This document shows, one piece after another, positions 36,224 through 44,774 of a stretch of DNA of 64,000 bases. Both the position numbers and the translations under genes were made by a program. This stretch comes from Acetobacterium malicum subsp. dehalogenans DSM 11527. GTDB lineage: Bacteria > Bacillota > Clostridia > Eubacteriales > Eubacteriaceae. How positions within the stretch are numbered: the first letter of the stretch is position 1; each line of letters opens with the position of its first letter. The notes below the pieces were generated by a model. That model did no database searches and was not told the origin of the DNA. It saw nothing but the letters and a program-made list of their open reading frames with translations. The stretch is taken from the NCBI RefSeq assembly GCF_000472665.1, contig NZ_AXAC01000022.1:599-64598 (forward strand). Direction: 5' to 3'.

Positions 36224-37714
36224 GTGATAAGTAAAAAATTTAACCAGTACCAATTAAGCGATGAGCTCCTAAAAGCCATCGAAAAACTAAATTTTGAAAA
36301 CCCGACCAAGGTTCAGGAAGCCGTGATTCCGATTGCTTTGGAGAAAAAAGATATTCTCTGCAAGGCTCAAACCGGCAGCGGTAAAACGGCGGCCTTCGGG
36401 ATTCCGATCTGTGAGCTGCTGGACTGGGAAGAGAACAAACCTCAGGCCCTGGTGCTGACCCCGACCCGGGAGCTGGCGCTGCAGGTCCACGAAGATATTT
36501 TTAACATTGGCCGCTTCAAGCGGGTTAAGGTGTCAGCCCTTTATGGAAAATCACCGATCCGCCGGCAGGAAAAAGAGCTGAAACAGAAAACCCATGTGGT
36601 GGTGGGAACCCCAGGCCGGGTTATGGATCATATTGAACGGGGCACCTTTATTACCGATGAGATCCGTTTTCTGGTCATTGACGAAGCTGATGAGATGCTG
36701 AATATGGGTTTTATCGATCAGGTTGAGGAAATCATCAATGAGATGCCTAAAAATCGGGTGACGATGTTGTTTTCGGCGACGCTGGAAAATGAGATTCAAC
36801 GGCTGTCAAAAAAATACATGAACGATCCCCAGATCATCGAGATTGAAGCCGAGGCCAAACGAACGGATGCCATTGAACAGTTTGTTTATAAAACCGGCCA
36901 TGAAGACAAACTGGATGTGTTAAAGGATGTGCTGGTAGTGGAAAATCCTGACAGCTGCATTATTTTTTGCAATACCCAGGAAATGGTCAATGCCATTTAT
37001 AATCTGCTGGGTAAGGATAATAAGGCCTGTGAAAAGATTCACGGTGGCATGGAACAGGATGACCGCACCCTGGTCATGCAACGTTTTAAAAAGGGCGCCT
37101 TCCGCTATCTGATTGCCACCGATGTGGCGGCTCGGGGGATTGATGTTCATGAGATTTCGCTGGTCATTAATTTTGATGTCCCCTGGGAAAAGGAAACCTA
37201 TGTCCATCGCATCGGCCGGACCGGCCGTCGGGGCACCACTGGTAAAGCCATTACCCTGGTTTCGGCCAAAGAAGGCCGCTTGTTCCGGGATATTGAAAAT
37301 TATACCGACAAAGAAATAATTGAAAAAGAATGTCCCACGCTTTCCACGGTCCATTCACTAAAAGCGGCCTTTATCGAAAAACTACAGGAAAAACCGGAAG
37401 AAAAGTTGGACAAAGCCCATGACTTGACCCGGGAGATCACCAAGATCCATATCAATGCCGGCAAAAAGACCAAAATGCGACCGGTGGATATTGTCGGGAC
37501 GCTGTGTAATCTGGAGGGGATGACCGCCGCGGATATCGGCGTGATCACGATTCTGGACGTCTCCACCTTTGTCGAAATCCTCAATAACAAAGGCTCCCAG
37601 GTGTTAAAAGAGCTGCAAACCCGGAATATTAAAGGACGGCCGAGAAAGGTAAGCCTGGCTGAAGATAAGCCAGTTACCATGGCCCGAAAAAAACCGATTC
37701 GTCGATTTTATTGA
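36224..37714 (+). CDS. dbpA: DEAD-box RNA helicase of the DbpA/YxiN type
   Basis: This 496-residue ATP-dependent RNA helicase has the two RecA domains with AQTGSGKT, PTRELA, VIDEADEM (DEAD), SATL, and in the second domain ATDVAARGID and HRIGRTGR. A C-terminal RNA-binding domain (about 400-475) contains KIHINAGKKTKMRPVDIVG, the DbpA-type RRM that binds 23S rRNA helix 92, so the protein should act in 50S assembly. It starts with GTG at 36224 with only a weak AAAGAAAGCAG site. A leader hairpin may control it. Confidence 0.93.
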   Translation: MISKKFNQYQLSDELLKAIEKLNFENPTKVQEAVIPIALEKKDILCKAQTGSGKTAAFGIPICELLDWEENKPQALVLTPTRELALQVHEDIFNIGRFKRVKVSALYGKSPIRRQEKELKQKTHVVVGTPGRVMDHIERGTFITDEIRFLVIDEADEMLNMGFIDQVEEIINEMPKNRVTMLFSATLENEIQRLSKKYMNDPQIIEIEAEAKRTDAIEQFVYKTGHEDKLDVLKDVLVVENPDSCIIFCNTQEMVNAIYNLLGKDNKACEKIHGGMEQDDRTLVMQRFKKGAFRYLIATDVAARGIDVHEISLVINFDVPWEKETYVHRIGRTGRRGTTGKAITLVSAKEGRLFRDIENYTDKEIIEKECPTLSTVHSLKAAFIEKLQEKPEEKLDKAHDLTREITKIHINAGKKTKMRPVDIVGTLCNLEGMTAADIGVITILDVSTFVEILNNKGSQVLKELQTRNIKGRPRKVSLAEDKPVTMARKKPIRRFY

Positions 37715-37771
37715 TTAAAATTTAGTGTTTAAGATTAATGTTTAACACGAGATGATTATAGTGAGGTGTCT

Positions 37772-38320
37772 ATGGACTATTTAACTGCTATCACTGCGTT
37801 TAAACCCCGATCTGCTCAGGAACAGGCCGATCAGCAGACATTTATCCGATTCATTAATAATAATCCGGATGTTTTGCTGCGGGAAAATAAAATTGCCCAT
37901 CTGACCAGTTCAGCCTTGATTTTTAATGAGGCTCGGGATAAACTGTTAATGATCTACCATAACATTTATCAATCTTGGTCCTGGACCGGGGGGCACGCCG
38001 ATGGTGAAGCGGATCTGCTACAGGTAGCAATCCGGGAAGCCAAAGAAGAAACCGGATTAAAACGGGTAACAGCGGCAGTGGATAAAATTATTTCACTGGA
38101 CATCTTACCGGTTTTTGGTCATTTCAAGAACAATCAACCGGTTTCGGCCCATTTGCATTTATCAGTAGCCTATTTACTTTCGGCTTCCGAGGACGAACCG
38201 CTGATGATTAAGCCCGACGAAAACAGTGGTGTCCGGTGGATTGCCATCCCCGAATTGGCCAACTATGTCAGTGAACCCCATATGCAGATAGTTTATAATA
38301 AAATTTTAAATAAGCGTTGA
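37772..38320 (+). CDS. Nudix hydrolase
   Basis: This 182-residue protein has a complete Nudix box: GHADGEADLL and REAKEETGL, i.e. G-x5-E-x7-REUxEExGU near residues 74-96, which binds Mg2+ for cleavage of nucleoside diphosphates linked to another group. The N-terminal 45 residues (helical) and the WSWTGGHADGE context resemble putative NTP or dinucleotide hydrolases; the substrate is open. TGAGG precedes the ATG by five bases. It shares a likely transcript with the next gene. Confidence 0.9.
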   Translation: MDYLTAITAFKPRSAQEQADQQTFIRFINNNPDVLLRENKIAHLTSSALIFNEARDKLLMIYHNIYQSWSWTGGHADGEADLLQVAIREAKEETGLKRVTAAVDKIISLDILPVFGHFKNNQPVSAHLHLSVAYLLSASEDEPLMIKPDENSGVRWIAIPELANYVSEPHMQIVYNKILNKR

Positions 38321-38353
38321 GTATTTTATGAGCGTTAAAATCAAGGAGGGACT

Positions 38354-38896
38354 ATGTCAATTTCGAAAGCCATTGAATTTTCTGCCAAAGCCCACGAAGG
38401 TCATTTTCGTAAGGGCTCTCAGGTACCCTATATTACGCACCCCTTTGAGGTCGCCAAAATTCTGGGTGAGGCGGTGGATCCGGAAGAAAACGAAGCCTTG
38501 ATCATAGCCGGACTGCTTCACGATACGGTGGAAGATACCAATACCAGCCTGGACACCATCCGCCGGGAATTTGGTGAAGCGGTGGCCGATCTGGTGGCCT
38601 CCGACTCGGAAAACAAACGGTTACCCTGGGAAGCGCGCAAACAGCACACCATCGATTTTCTCAAGAATGAAGCAACCCGGGACATGCAGATGCTGGCCTG
38701 TGCTGATAAACTAGCCAACCTCAGAAGTGTTAAAGCTGATTATGCCAGAATCGGCGAAGACGTCTGGGATATTTTTGTCAGAGGCAAGGAAAAGCAGGCC
38801 TGGTATTACCAGGGCGTGCTGGATGCATTGACACCTCTGGAAGGTTTAGCGATGTATGCTGAACTGAAGGCCTTGATTCAGGAGATCTTTAACTAA
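38354..38896 (+). CDS. Small HD-domain alarmone hydrolase-like protein (MESH1/SpoT type)
   Basis: This 180-residue protein is a single HD domain of the RelA/SpoT hydrolase type. It has the RKGSQVPYITHP block, the LLHDTVEDT metal motif, and CADKLANLRSVKADYARIG, all typical of (p)ppGpp 3'-pyrophosphohydrolases. No synthetase, TGS or ACT domain is present, so it would be a small alarmone hydrolase. It may act on (p)ppGpp or, as shown for MESH1, NADPH. AAGGAGGG precedes the ATG. Confidence 0.85.
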   Translation: MSISKAIEFSAKAHEGHFRKGSQVPYITHPFEVAKILGEAVDPEENEALIIAGLLHDTVEDTNTSLDTIRREFGEAVADLVASDSENKRLPWEARKQHTIDFLKNEATRDMQMLACADKLANLRSVKADYARIGEDVWDIFVRGKEKQAWYYQGVLDALTPLEGLAMYAELKALIQEIFN

Positions 38897-38910
38897 GGGG
38901 AGGAATCCTG

Positions 38911-38979
38911 TTGCTAATTAAACAACTTGAAAAAGAGAAAGTGATCAACGCTAATTCCTTGGATTGTGTAAGGAATTAG
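38911..38979 (+). CDS. Possible 22-residue small ORF
   Basis: A TTG codon follows GGGGAGGA by about seven bases and opens a 22-codon frame ending in TAG. The strong ribosome binding site is the only support. Its 3' end lies inside the inverted repeat at 38950-38980. It could be a leader peptide or a remnant of a truncated gene. I do not recognise it. Confidence 0.3.
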   Translation: MLIKQLEKEKVINANSLDCVRN

Positions 38980-38980
38980 C
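38950..38980. repeat. Perfect 11-bp inverted repeat before a consensus promoter
   Basis: GCTAATTCCTT and AAGGAATTAGC flank a nine-base loop and end four bases before a -35 box. There is no T run, so an operator or the end of the upstream mRNA are both possible. Confidence 0.6.
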
Positions 38981-38984
38981 ATGC

Positions 38985-39013
38985 TTGACAAAACTGCTAT
39001 ATACAAGTATAAT
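38985..39013 (+). promoter_or_regulatory. Consensus sigma-A promoter
   Basis: A perfect TTGACA (38985-38990) and a perfect TATAAT (39008-39013) with a 17-base spacer, the best match to consensus in the window. Confidence 0.88.
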
Positions 39014-39019
39014 TCTAAA

Positions 39020-39128
39020 CAGTTCATTAATACGAACAAGGTTACCCAATTAAACAATTGAAAATATAACTGTGATATGAAATCACTGGAAGCCATGAAT
39101 GTTGTGCAAGCACATTCATGGCTTTTTT
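39020..39128 (+). ncRNA. Candidate small RNA or terminated leader
   Basis: The consensus promoter at 38985 is followed after about 70 bases by a strong intrinsic terminator, AAGCCATGAATGT (39090-39102) with ACATTCATGGCTT (39112-39124) and T6. No open frame with a ribosome binding site lies between, so the product would be an RNA of about 105-110 bases. It is either a free sRNA or an attenuated leader of the ABC transporter operon about 280 bases downstream. Confidence 0.55.
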
Positions 39129-39305
39129 GCGTCAGGCAAACAATGATCAATTAGTGGCCAAAAGGTAATAAGCACATTTCTGGTCGTCTTGCAACAAAAT
39201 GACAGAGATGTAACAGAGATGGCAATCCCTCGAAGTAAATAAGAACATACAAAGTTAAGCAGTCCCCAAAAATCACAGACGATGTGACAGTACCAACAAA
39301 AATGT

Positions 39306-39357
39306 AACCATGAAGGTTTCAATTCCCCTGAGGGATGAACCGTTCATGGTTTTTTTA
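39306..39357 (+). terminator. Second terminator-like structure before the ABC transporter operon
   Basis: AACCATGAA (39306-39314) pairs with TTCATGGTT (39343-39351), followed by T7. Inner GGTT/AACC and CCC/GGG helices give a branched or long stem. It lies 50 bases before the binding-protein gene. Between this and the first terminator (39129-39305) I see short TGACAGAGATG/TAACAGAGATGG repeats but no gene. Confidence 0.65.
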
Positions 39358-39407
39358 TATACAAATAAATCATGATAAGAAACAATTGAAAGAAAAGAGG
39401 AGCAAAG

Positions 39408-41006
39408 ATGAAGCGAAAATTATTGTGTTTAGGATTGGTCGCACTGATGTTGACATCAGTGCTGGCAGGTTGTTCCGTTAATGGTGCAACCCAGGGCAAA
39501 ATTGAACGTGCCAAGGACGAATTGGTATTAGCCATTGGTGGCGAACCGGACGATGGCTTTGATCCCACCACCGGTTGGGGTCGCTATGGCTCACCGCTGT
39601 TTCAGAGTACCTTGCTGACCCGGGACAATGATCTTAAGATCATAAAAGATCTGGCCACCGATTATACCATCAGTGAAGATGGCCTAACCTGGACCTATCA
39701 GATTCGCCAGGATGTGAAGTTCTCGGATGGTACCCCGTTAACTGCTGCTGATGTGGTTTTCACCTATGAAACCGCAGCTAAAAGCGGGTCGGTTGTCGAT
39801 CTGGCAGTAATGGCCAGCGCTAAAGCGACTGATGACTATACGGTCGAATTCAAGCTCAATAAGCCCCAATCAACCTTTCTCTATACAACCGCCGCCCTGG
39901 GAATCGTCCCGAAAGCCACTTACAGCAGTGACTATGCTCAGAATCCGGTCGGTTCTGGTCCCTTTAAATTTGTTCAATGGGACAAAGGTCAACAGTTGAT
40001 TGTCGAAGCCAATTCTTATTACTATGGAACCAAACCCGCATTTAATAAGGTGACATTTTTGTATCTCAGTGAAGAAGCGACCTATGCAGCAGCCAAGGCC
40101 GGCGAAGTCGATATCGCATCGATTGTACCATCGTTGACCAGTCAGGAAGTGACCGGGATGACCATCAAATCGGTTGATAGTGTTGACAACCGGGGCATCT
40201 CGTTACCCTATCTAAAATCAGGCAGCACCACATCCGAAGGCTACCCGATTGGCAATGATGTAACATCAGATCTGGCCATCCGAAAGGCGATTAATTATGC
40301 CATTGACCGACAAAAGCTGGTGGACGGCGTGTTGCTTGGCTATGGTTCGGAAGCGTATTCCGTCAGTGATGGTCTGCCCTGGGGGAATGCGGCGACAGAG
40401 ATAACCGATGGCGACGTGGCCGGTGCCAAAAAGATGCTGGCCGATGGTGGCTGGGTTGACAGTGATGGCGATGGTGTTGTTGAGAAAGATGGGGTTAAAG
40501 CCGAGTTTACCCTCAACTATCCATCATCTGATAAGGTCAGACAATCCCTGGCAATTTCGGTAGTCGATATGATTTCACCAATTGGTATCAAAGTAAATGT
40601 TGAGGGAAAAAGCTGGGATGAAATTTATAAACTGATGTTTTCGAATGCGGTCTTATTTGGTTGGGGAAGCCATGATCCGATCGAAATGTATAATATCTAT
40701 TATAGCGGTAACGCTGGTGTTGAGACCAATGATCCGACCTTTTATAAAAATGAAAAGGTGGATGCCTACATGAATCAGGCCCTGGCAACGACCGACGAGG
40801 CAGTCGCCAATGAACTGTGGCAAAAAGCTCAGTGGGACGGACAAACCGGATTCAGCACCCTTGGAGATGCACCTTGGGCCTGGTTGGTTAACATTGATCA
40901 TATTTATCTGGTTGACGATCGTTTGGAAATTGGCCAGAGTCGTACTGAACCCCATGGCCACGGCTGGCCGATTACCGCTAACATCACCGAATGGCACCGG
41001 AAATAA
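39408..41006 (+). CDS. ABC transporter substrate-binding lipoprotein (peptide/nickel family)
   Basis: This 532-residue lipoprotein has a signal peptide with lipobox LAGC (Cys about 22) and the family-5 solute-binding fold (SBP_bac_5) with LATDYTISEDGLTWTYQIR, KFSDGTPLTAADVVF and VGSGPFKF. It captures its ligand outside the membrane and feeds the two permeases that follow. The family includes oligopeptide, dipeptide and nickel/metallophore binders. The C-terminal His-containing block EPHGHGWP might take part in metal-complex binding; this is a guess. GAAAAGAGGAG precedes the ATG. Confidence 0.92.
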   Translation: MKRKLLCLGLVALMLTSVLAGCSVNGATQGKIERAKDELVLAIGGEPDDGFDPTTGWGRYGSPLFQSTLLTRDNDLKIIKDLATDYTISEDGLTWTYQIRQDVKFSDGTPLTAADVVFTYETAAKSGSVVDLAVMASAKATDDYTVEFKLNKPQSTFLYTTAALGIVPKATYSSDYAQNPVGSGPFKFVQWDKGQQLIVEANSYYYGTKPAFNKVTFLYLSEEATYAAAKAGEVDIASIVPSLTSQEVTGMTIKSVDSVDNRGISLPYLKSGSTTSEGYPIGNDVTSDLAIRKAINYAIDRQKLVDGVLLGYGSEAYSVSDGLPWGNAATEITDGDVAGAKKMLADGGWVDSDGDGVVEKDGVKAEFTLNYPSSDKVRQSLAISVVDMISPIGIKVNVEGKSWDEIYKLMFSNAVLFGWGSHDPIEMYNIYYSGNAGVETNDPTFYKNEKVDAYMNQALATTDEAVANELWQKAQWDGQTGFSTLGDAPWAWLVNIDHIYLVDDRLEIGQSRTEPHGHGWPITANITEWHRK

Positions 41007-41008
41007 CG

Positions 41009-41995
41009 ATGAACTCAGCAAAATATGTATTAGGCAAAGCGCTGCGAATGATTTCATTACTCATTGCCCTATGTCTGGTCTCTTTTATTCTGGTGAAAAA
41101 CTCGCCTATCGATCCGGTTCAGGCCTATATTGGCGCGGATATGATGCGGGTTTCCGAGGAACAGAGAGAATTGATTGCCGAAAACTGGGGGCTTGACAAG
41201 CCACCCATTGAGCAATTCTTCAGCTGGGCCGGCGCCATCGTCCAGGGTGATTTTGGCACCTCGATGATTTACCGGGAGCCGGTAATCGAAGTGATCGGTC
41301 AGCGTTTTGCCGCCTCTCTGGCACTGATGGGAGTAGCCTGGGTTTTGTCCGGGATATTTGGTTTTCTGATGGGCATCATTGCCGGGATGAATCGCGGGAA
41401 ACTGATTGATCGGGCCATCAAGTGGTATTGCCTGACCCTGGCAGCGACGCCGACCTTCTGGCTGGGTTTGATTCTGCTGATAATTTTTGCCGTCTGGTTA
41501 GGCTGGTTTCCGATTGGAATGGGCGTGCCAGTGGGGGTGCTGTCAGAACATGTATCGATCTCTGAAAAGCTTTATCATCTGATTTTACCGGCTTTAACCC
41601 TCAGTATTGTGGGGGTTGCCAATATTGCCCTGCATACTCGCCAAAAATTGTTGGACGTCCTGGAAAGTGACTATGTCCTGTTCGCCAGAGCCAATGGAGA
41701 ATCTGGTTTGGGCCTGGTGTGGCAGCATGGTGTGAGGAACATTGCCTTGCCGGCAGTGACCCTGCAATTTGCATCCTTTAGTGAATTATTTGGCGGATCG
41801 GTGCTGGCTGAACAGGTTTTTTCTTATCCGGGTCTGGGTCAGGCCACTGTTTCGGCTGGCTTGCGAGGCGATGTGCCACTATTGCTGGGGATTGTTTTAA
41901 TCAGTGCTATTTTTGTTTTCAGTGGGAATCTGATTGGGGATATTATCTGCAGTGTCGTGGATCCCCGAATTAAGGAAGACAGGTCGTCAGTATGA
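41009..41995 (+). CDS. ABC transporter permease (DppB/NikB type)
   Basis: This 328-residue membrane protein has about six helices with the N-terminal helix and VKNSPIDPVQAYIG loop of the first permease in the Dpp/Opp/Nik family. The family motif block around DYVLFARANGESG is the EAA loop that touches the ATPases. The start at 41009 is two bases after the binding-protein stop; an ATG at 40991 inside that gene is an alternative. Its end overlaps the next gene by ATGA. Confidence 0.92.
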   Translation: MNSAKYVLGKALRMISLLIALCLVSFILVKNSPIDPVQAYIGADMMRVSEEQRELIAENWGLDKPPIEQFFSWAGAIVQGDFGTSMIYREPVIEVIGQRFAASLALMGVAWVLSGIFGFLMGIIAGMNRGKLIDRAIKWYCLTLAATPTFWLGLILLIIFAVWLGWFPIGMGVPVGVLSEHVSISEKLYHLILPALTLSIVGVANIALHTRQKLLDVLESDYVLFARANGESGLGLVWQHGVRNIALPAVTLQFASFSELFGGSVLAEQVFSYPGLGQATVSAGLRGDVPLLLGIVLISAIFVFSGNLIGDIICSVVDPRIKEDRSSV

Positions 41996-42864
41996 ATGTG
42001 TTAACCGATCCAGAAAACGCTATTGGCAGCGGCAGCCTTCACTTTAAACTGAATCGTCGCCAAAAGACCCTAATCATCACCGGTCTCTGTTCAGCCTTGC
42101 TAATTGGGATAATTTTAGCAGCTCAGTTAATGAGCAATGCTGGTATTGCTACTAATTTTAGTCAACAAAATCTGGCGCCATCCTGGTCCCATCCGTTTGG
42201 AACGGACTGGTTGGGTCGGGATATGTTTACCCGGACCATCAAGGGCCTGGCCATCAGTATCCAAATTGGGCTGCTGGCATCCAGCGTCAGCGTGGTAATT
42301 GCCCTGGTGTTGGGAATGTGTGCCGCAACCATGGGCGAAAAAGTCGATGCCATCATTTCCTGGCTGGTGGATTTATTTATGGGGGTTCCCCACCTGGTGG
42401 CTCTTGTTTTGATTGCGGTAGTGCTTGGCGGGGGCGCCAAAGGTGTGATCATTGGGGTGGCACTGACCCATTGGCCCAGCCTCACCCGGGTGATCCGGGC
42501 CGAGGTAATGCAGGTGCGAAGCTCACAATACGTGCTGGTTTCACGGCATCTGGGCAGAAGCCGCTGGTGGATTGCCAGCAGACATATTCTGCCGCATTTG
42601 CTACCGCAGTTTTTTGTGGGTCTGATTCTGATTTTTCCCCACGCCATTTTGCACGAGGCTTCAATTACCTTTTTAGGCTTTGGATTATCGCCGCACCTGC
42701 CAGCCATTGGCGTGATCTTGTCTGAATCGATGGGATATCTGGCCGCGGGGATGTGGTGGCTGGCGTTTTTTCCCGGCTTATCACTGTTAATTATCGTCAG
42801 AGCCTTCGATGTGATCGGCGATAATCTGCGGATGTTGCTAGACCCCCATCGTGCCCATGAATAA
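41992..42864 (+). CDS. ABC transporter permease (DppC/NikC type)
   Basis: This 290-residue membrane protein is the second permease. It has an N-terminal helix (about 32-52), the outside loop with HPFGTDWLGRDMFTR that is typical of DppC/OppC/NikC, five further helices and the EAA-type loop SSQYVLVSRHLGRSR. It starts within the stop codon of the first permease (ATGA overlap), so translation is coupled. Confidence 0.92.
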   Translation: MNVLTDPENAIGSGSLHFKLNRRQKTLIITGLCSALLIGIILAAQLMSNAGIATNFSQQNLAPSWSHPFGTDWLGRDMFTRTIKGLAISIQIGLLASSVSVVIALVLGMCAATMGEKVDAIISWLVDLFMGVPHLVALVLIAVVLGGGAKGVIIGVALTHWPSLTRVIRAEVMQVRSSQYVLVSRHLGRSRWWIASRHILPHLLPQFFVGLILIFPHAILHEASITFLGFGLSPHLPAIGVILSESMGYLAAGMWWLAFFPGLSLLIIVRAFDVIGDNLRMLLDPHRAHE

Positions 42865-42876
42865 GGAGAGAAAAAA

Positions 42877-43881
42877 ATGAACATCAAAAATAACATCTCA
42901 AATCTGCAGCATAGCAATTTGAGCGAGCAATCGCAATATCTATCCGGTACCAGCAGGAACGACCTATTGGTGGTGGAAAACCTGTCCGTTTCGTTTATTC
43001 AGTATCAGAGCGGCATGAAGCAGCGGAATCTAGAAGTTATCTGCGATTTAAATGTCAATGTCAGGAGCGGTGAAGTTGTGGCCATTGTCGGTTCCAGTGG
43101 ATCAGGAAAAAGCTTGCTGGCCCATGCCATTCTGGGGATCCTGCCATCCAATGCCAAGGTTTCCGGGACGATGATCTATAATGGCCAAGCGCTGACTGGC
43201 GAACGCCAAAAGGCGATCCGGGGCAGTGAAATTAGTCTGATACCGCAGTCGGTCAATTATCTGGACCCGCTAATGAAGGTTGGTGAACAGGTCCAAAATA
43301 CCATCAAAACAAAAGATGCCAAAGTACGGCAACAGCAAATATTTCAGCGTTATCAGCTGTCAAAAGCAGCCGGAATTTTATATCCCTTTCAGCTATCCGG
43401 GGGAATGGCCCGGCGGGTTTTGGTGGCAACCGCGGTCAGTGGCGGTGCTAAACTGATCATTGCTGATGAACCAACGCCGGGACTGCACCCGGAAGTGGTG
43501 GCAGAAACCTTATCCCACCTCAAAGAACTGGCCGATCAGGGCTGTGGCGTGCTGATGATTACCCATGACATTGAGGCCGCCATGAAAATTGCCGATCGGA
43601 TTGCGGTGTTCTACGCCGGCACCACTGTTGAGGTGGCACCGATTGAAGATTTTACAAATACTGGTGAAGCGTTGCGGCATCCTTATACCAAGGCCTTGTG
43701 GAAAGCTTTGCCGGAGAATGATTTCACACCGATTCCCGGGTTTCAACCGACCCCGGCGGATCTGCCCAGCGGATGCTTATTTGAACCCCGCTGCCAATTA
43801 AGAACCGCCGCATGTGGTGCCGGCAAACCGGAGATGGCAGAGCTCCGAGGTGGACAAGTGAGGTGTATCCATGCAACTTGA
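42877..43881 (+). CDS. ABC transporter ATPase (DppD/NikD type)
   Basis: This 334-residue ATPase has Walker A GSSGSGKS (near 72-79), signature LSGGMARRVLVA, Walker B LIIADEPT and H-loop ITHD. The C-terminal oligopeptide-transporter extension with Cys-containing block CLFEPRCQLRTAAC is present, as in DppD/OppD. The 40-residue N-terminal extension before the nucleotide-binding domain is longer than usual. GGAGAGAAAAAA precedes the ATG. It overlaps the next ATPase by 11 bases. Confidence 0.92.
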   Translation: MNIKNNISNLQHSNLSEQSQYLSGTSRNDLLVVENLSVSFIQYQSGMKQRNLEVICDLNVNVRSGEVVAIVGSSGSGKSLLAHAILGILPSNAKVSGTMIYNGQALTGERQKAIRGSEISLIPQSVNYLDPLMKVGEQVQNTIKTKDAKVRQQQIFQRYQLSKAAGILYPFQLSGGMARRVLVATAVSGGAKLIIADEPTPGLHPEVVAETLSHLKELADQGCGVLMITHDIEAAMKIADRIAVFYAGTTVEVAPIEDFTNTGEALRHPYTKALWKALPENDFTPIPGFQPTPADLPSGCLFEPRCQLRTAACGAGKPEMAELRGGQVRCIHAT

Positions 43882-44545
43882 AGCAAAAAATCTGGGCTTT
43901 GGCTATCATAAAAACAACTGGATTTTCAAACAGCTCAGTTTAACCATTGAAGCCGGCGAAGTAGTCGGTTTAACGGGCAACAGCGGCTGTGGCAAGACAA
44001 CCCTTGCCAAGGTTCTGGCCGGGTATGAAGTGCCCTGGGAAGGACGGGTCAAGCTAAATGGAAAAGCAGGGTCGGTCTCAGGCTATAATCCGGTCCAGCT
44101 GATCTTTCAGCATCCCGAAAAATCAGTGAATCCAAGATGGCGCATTCGCGATTCAGTAAATGAGGGCTGGCAGGTTGATCAGGAATTACTTTATCGGCTG
44201 GGGATTGAAGAAAGCTGGATGGACCGCTGGCCCAATGAATTATCCGGCGGTGAACTACAGCGGTTTTGCGTTGCCAGAGCCTTGTCACCAGATACCCGGT
44301 TTATCATTGCCGATGAAATGACAACGATGCTGGATGCCATCACCCAGGCCCAGATTTGGGAAGTGGTTCTGGCCCTGGCCAAGGAACGAAACATGGGAAT
44401 CCTGCTTGTCAGCCATGAAGAAAAGCTGATTCAACGCATTTGTGAGCGAGTCATTGATCTGGAAGCGGTCCAAAAAAATTGTGAAAGTGAGATTGAGGAT
44501 TTTAATACTCAGCAAGGAGGTGTCCTGGTCACTCAGCTGGAATAA
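43871..44545 (+). CDS. ABC transporter ATPase (NikE/DppF type, short)
   Basis: This 224-residue ATPase has Walker A GNSGCGKT, signature LSGGELQRFCVARAL, Walker B FIIADEMT with the catalytic Glu and the H-loop VSHE. It lacks the C-terminal Cys-rich extension of DppF/OppF and so resembles NikE in length. It ends in a short polar tail. It is the last gene of the operon and is followed by a terminator. Confidence 0.9.
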   Translation: MQLEAKNLGFGYHKNNWIFKQLSLTIEAGEVVGLTGNSGCGKTTLAKVLAGYEVPWEGRVKLNGKAGSVSGYNPVQLIFQHPEKSVNPRWRIRDSVNEGWQVDQELLYRLGIEESWMDRWPNELSGGELQRFCVARALSPDTRFIIADEMTTMLDAITQAQIWEVVLALAKERNMGILLVSHEEKLIQRICERVIDLEAVQKNCESEIEDFNTQQGGVLVTQLE

Positions 44546-44570
44546 TCTTATCTGCAGTGAAGAGAAAATC

Positions 44571-44617
44571 AAAAAGGCAAAAGCAGGCTGAAAATTCAGC
44601 GTGTTTTTGCCTTTTTT
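44571..44617 (+). terminator. Terminator of the ABC transporter operon
   Basis: AAAAAGGCAAAA pairs with TTTTTGCCTTTTT, with an inner GCTGAA/TTCAGC helix, and ends in a T run. Confidence 0.88.
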
Positions 44618-44664
44618 GTCTTTGGACAGCTGTAATCGACAACAGGAATTTAAACACAATCTAT

Positions 44665-44703
44665 TTAACAGAGTATTAACAATCTCTTTACCTTCTCAAA
44701 ACC
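44665..44703 (+). promoter_or_regulatory. TTAACA direct repeats (PhoP-box type) before pstS
   Basis: TTAACA (44665), TTAACA (44676), TTTACC (44687) and AAAACC (44698) are spaced exactly 11 bases apart. This is the layout of PhoP boxes in Firmicutes (TTAACA with five-base gaps). A -10 box TAAGAT lies at 44724. The pst operon should be induced by phosphate limitation. Confidence 0.75.
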
Positions 44704-44774
44704 TTTTATCGTTTTTTATTTGGTAAGATAGCCATGCAAACAACGAAAATTAAGGAAATATGAAGGAGAAAAAA

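Noticed and set aside
39129-39305. Cobalamin, nickel-cobalt or T-box riboswitch before the ABC transporter
   Set aside because: None of the conserved core sequences could be placed; only terminator-like stems and short repeats are seen.
42162-42917. 251-codon minus-strand ORF over the second ABC permease
   Set aside because: Cys/Arg/Pro-rich antisense frame of a real membrane protein gene; no start signal.
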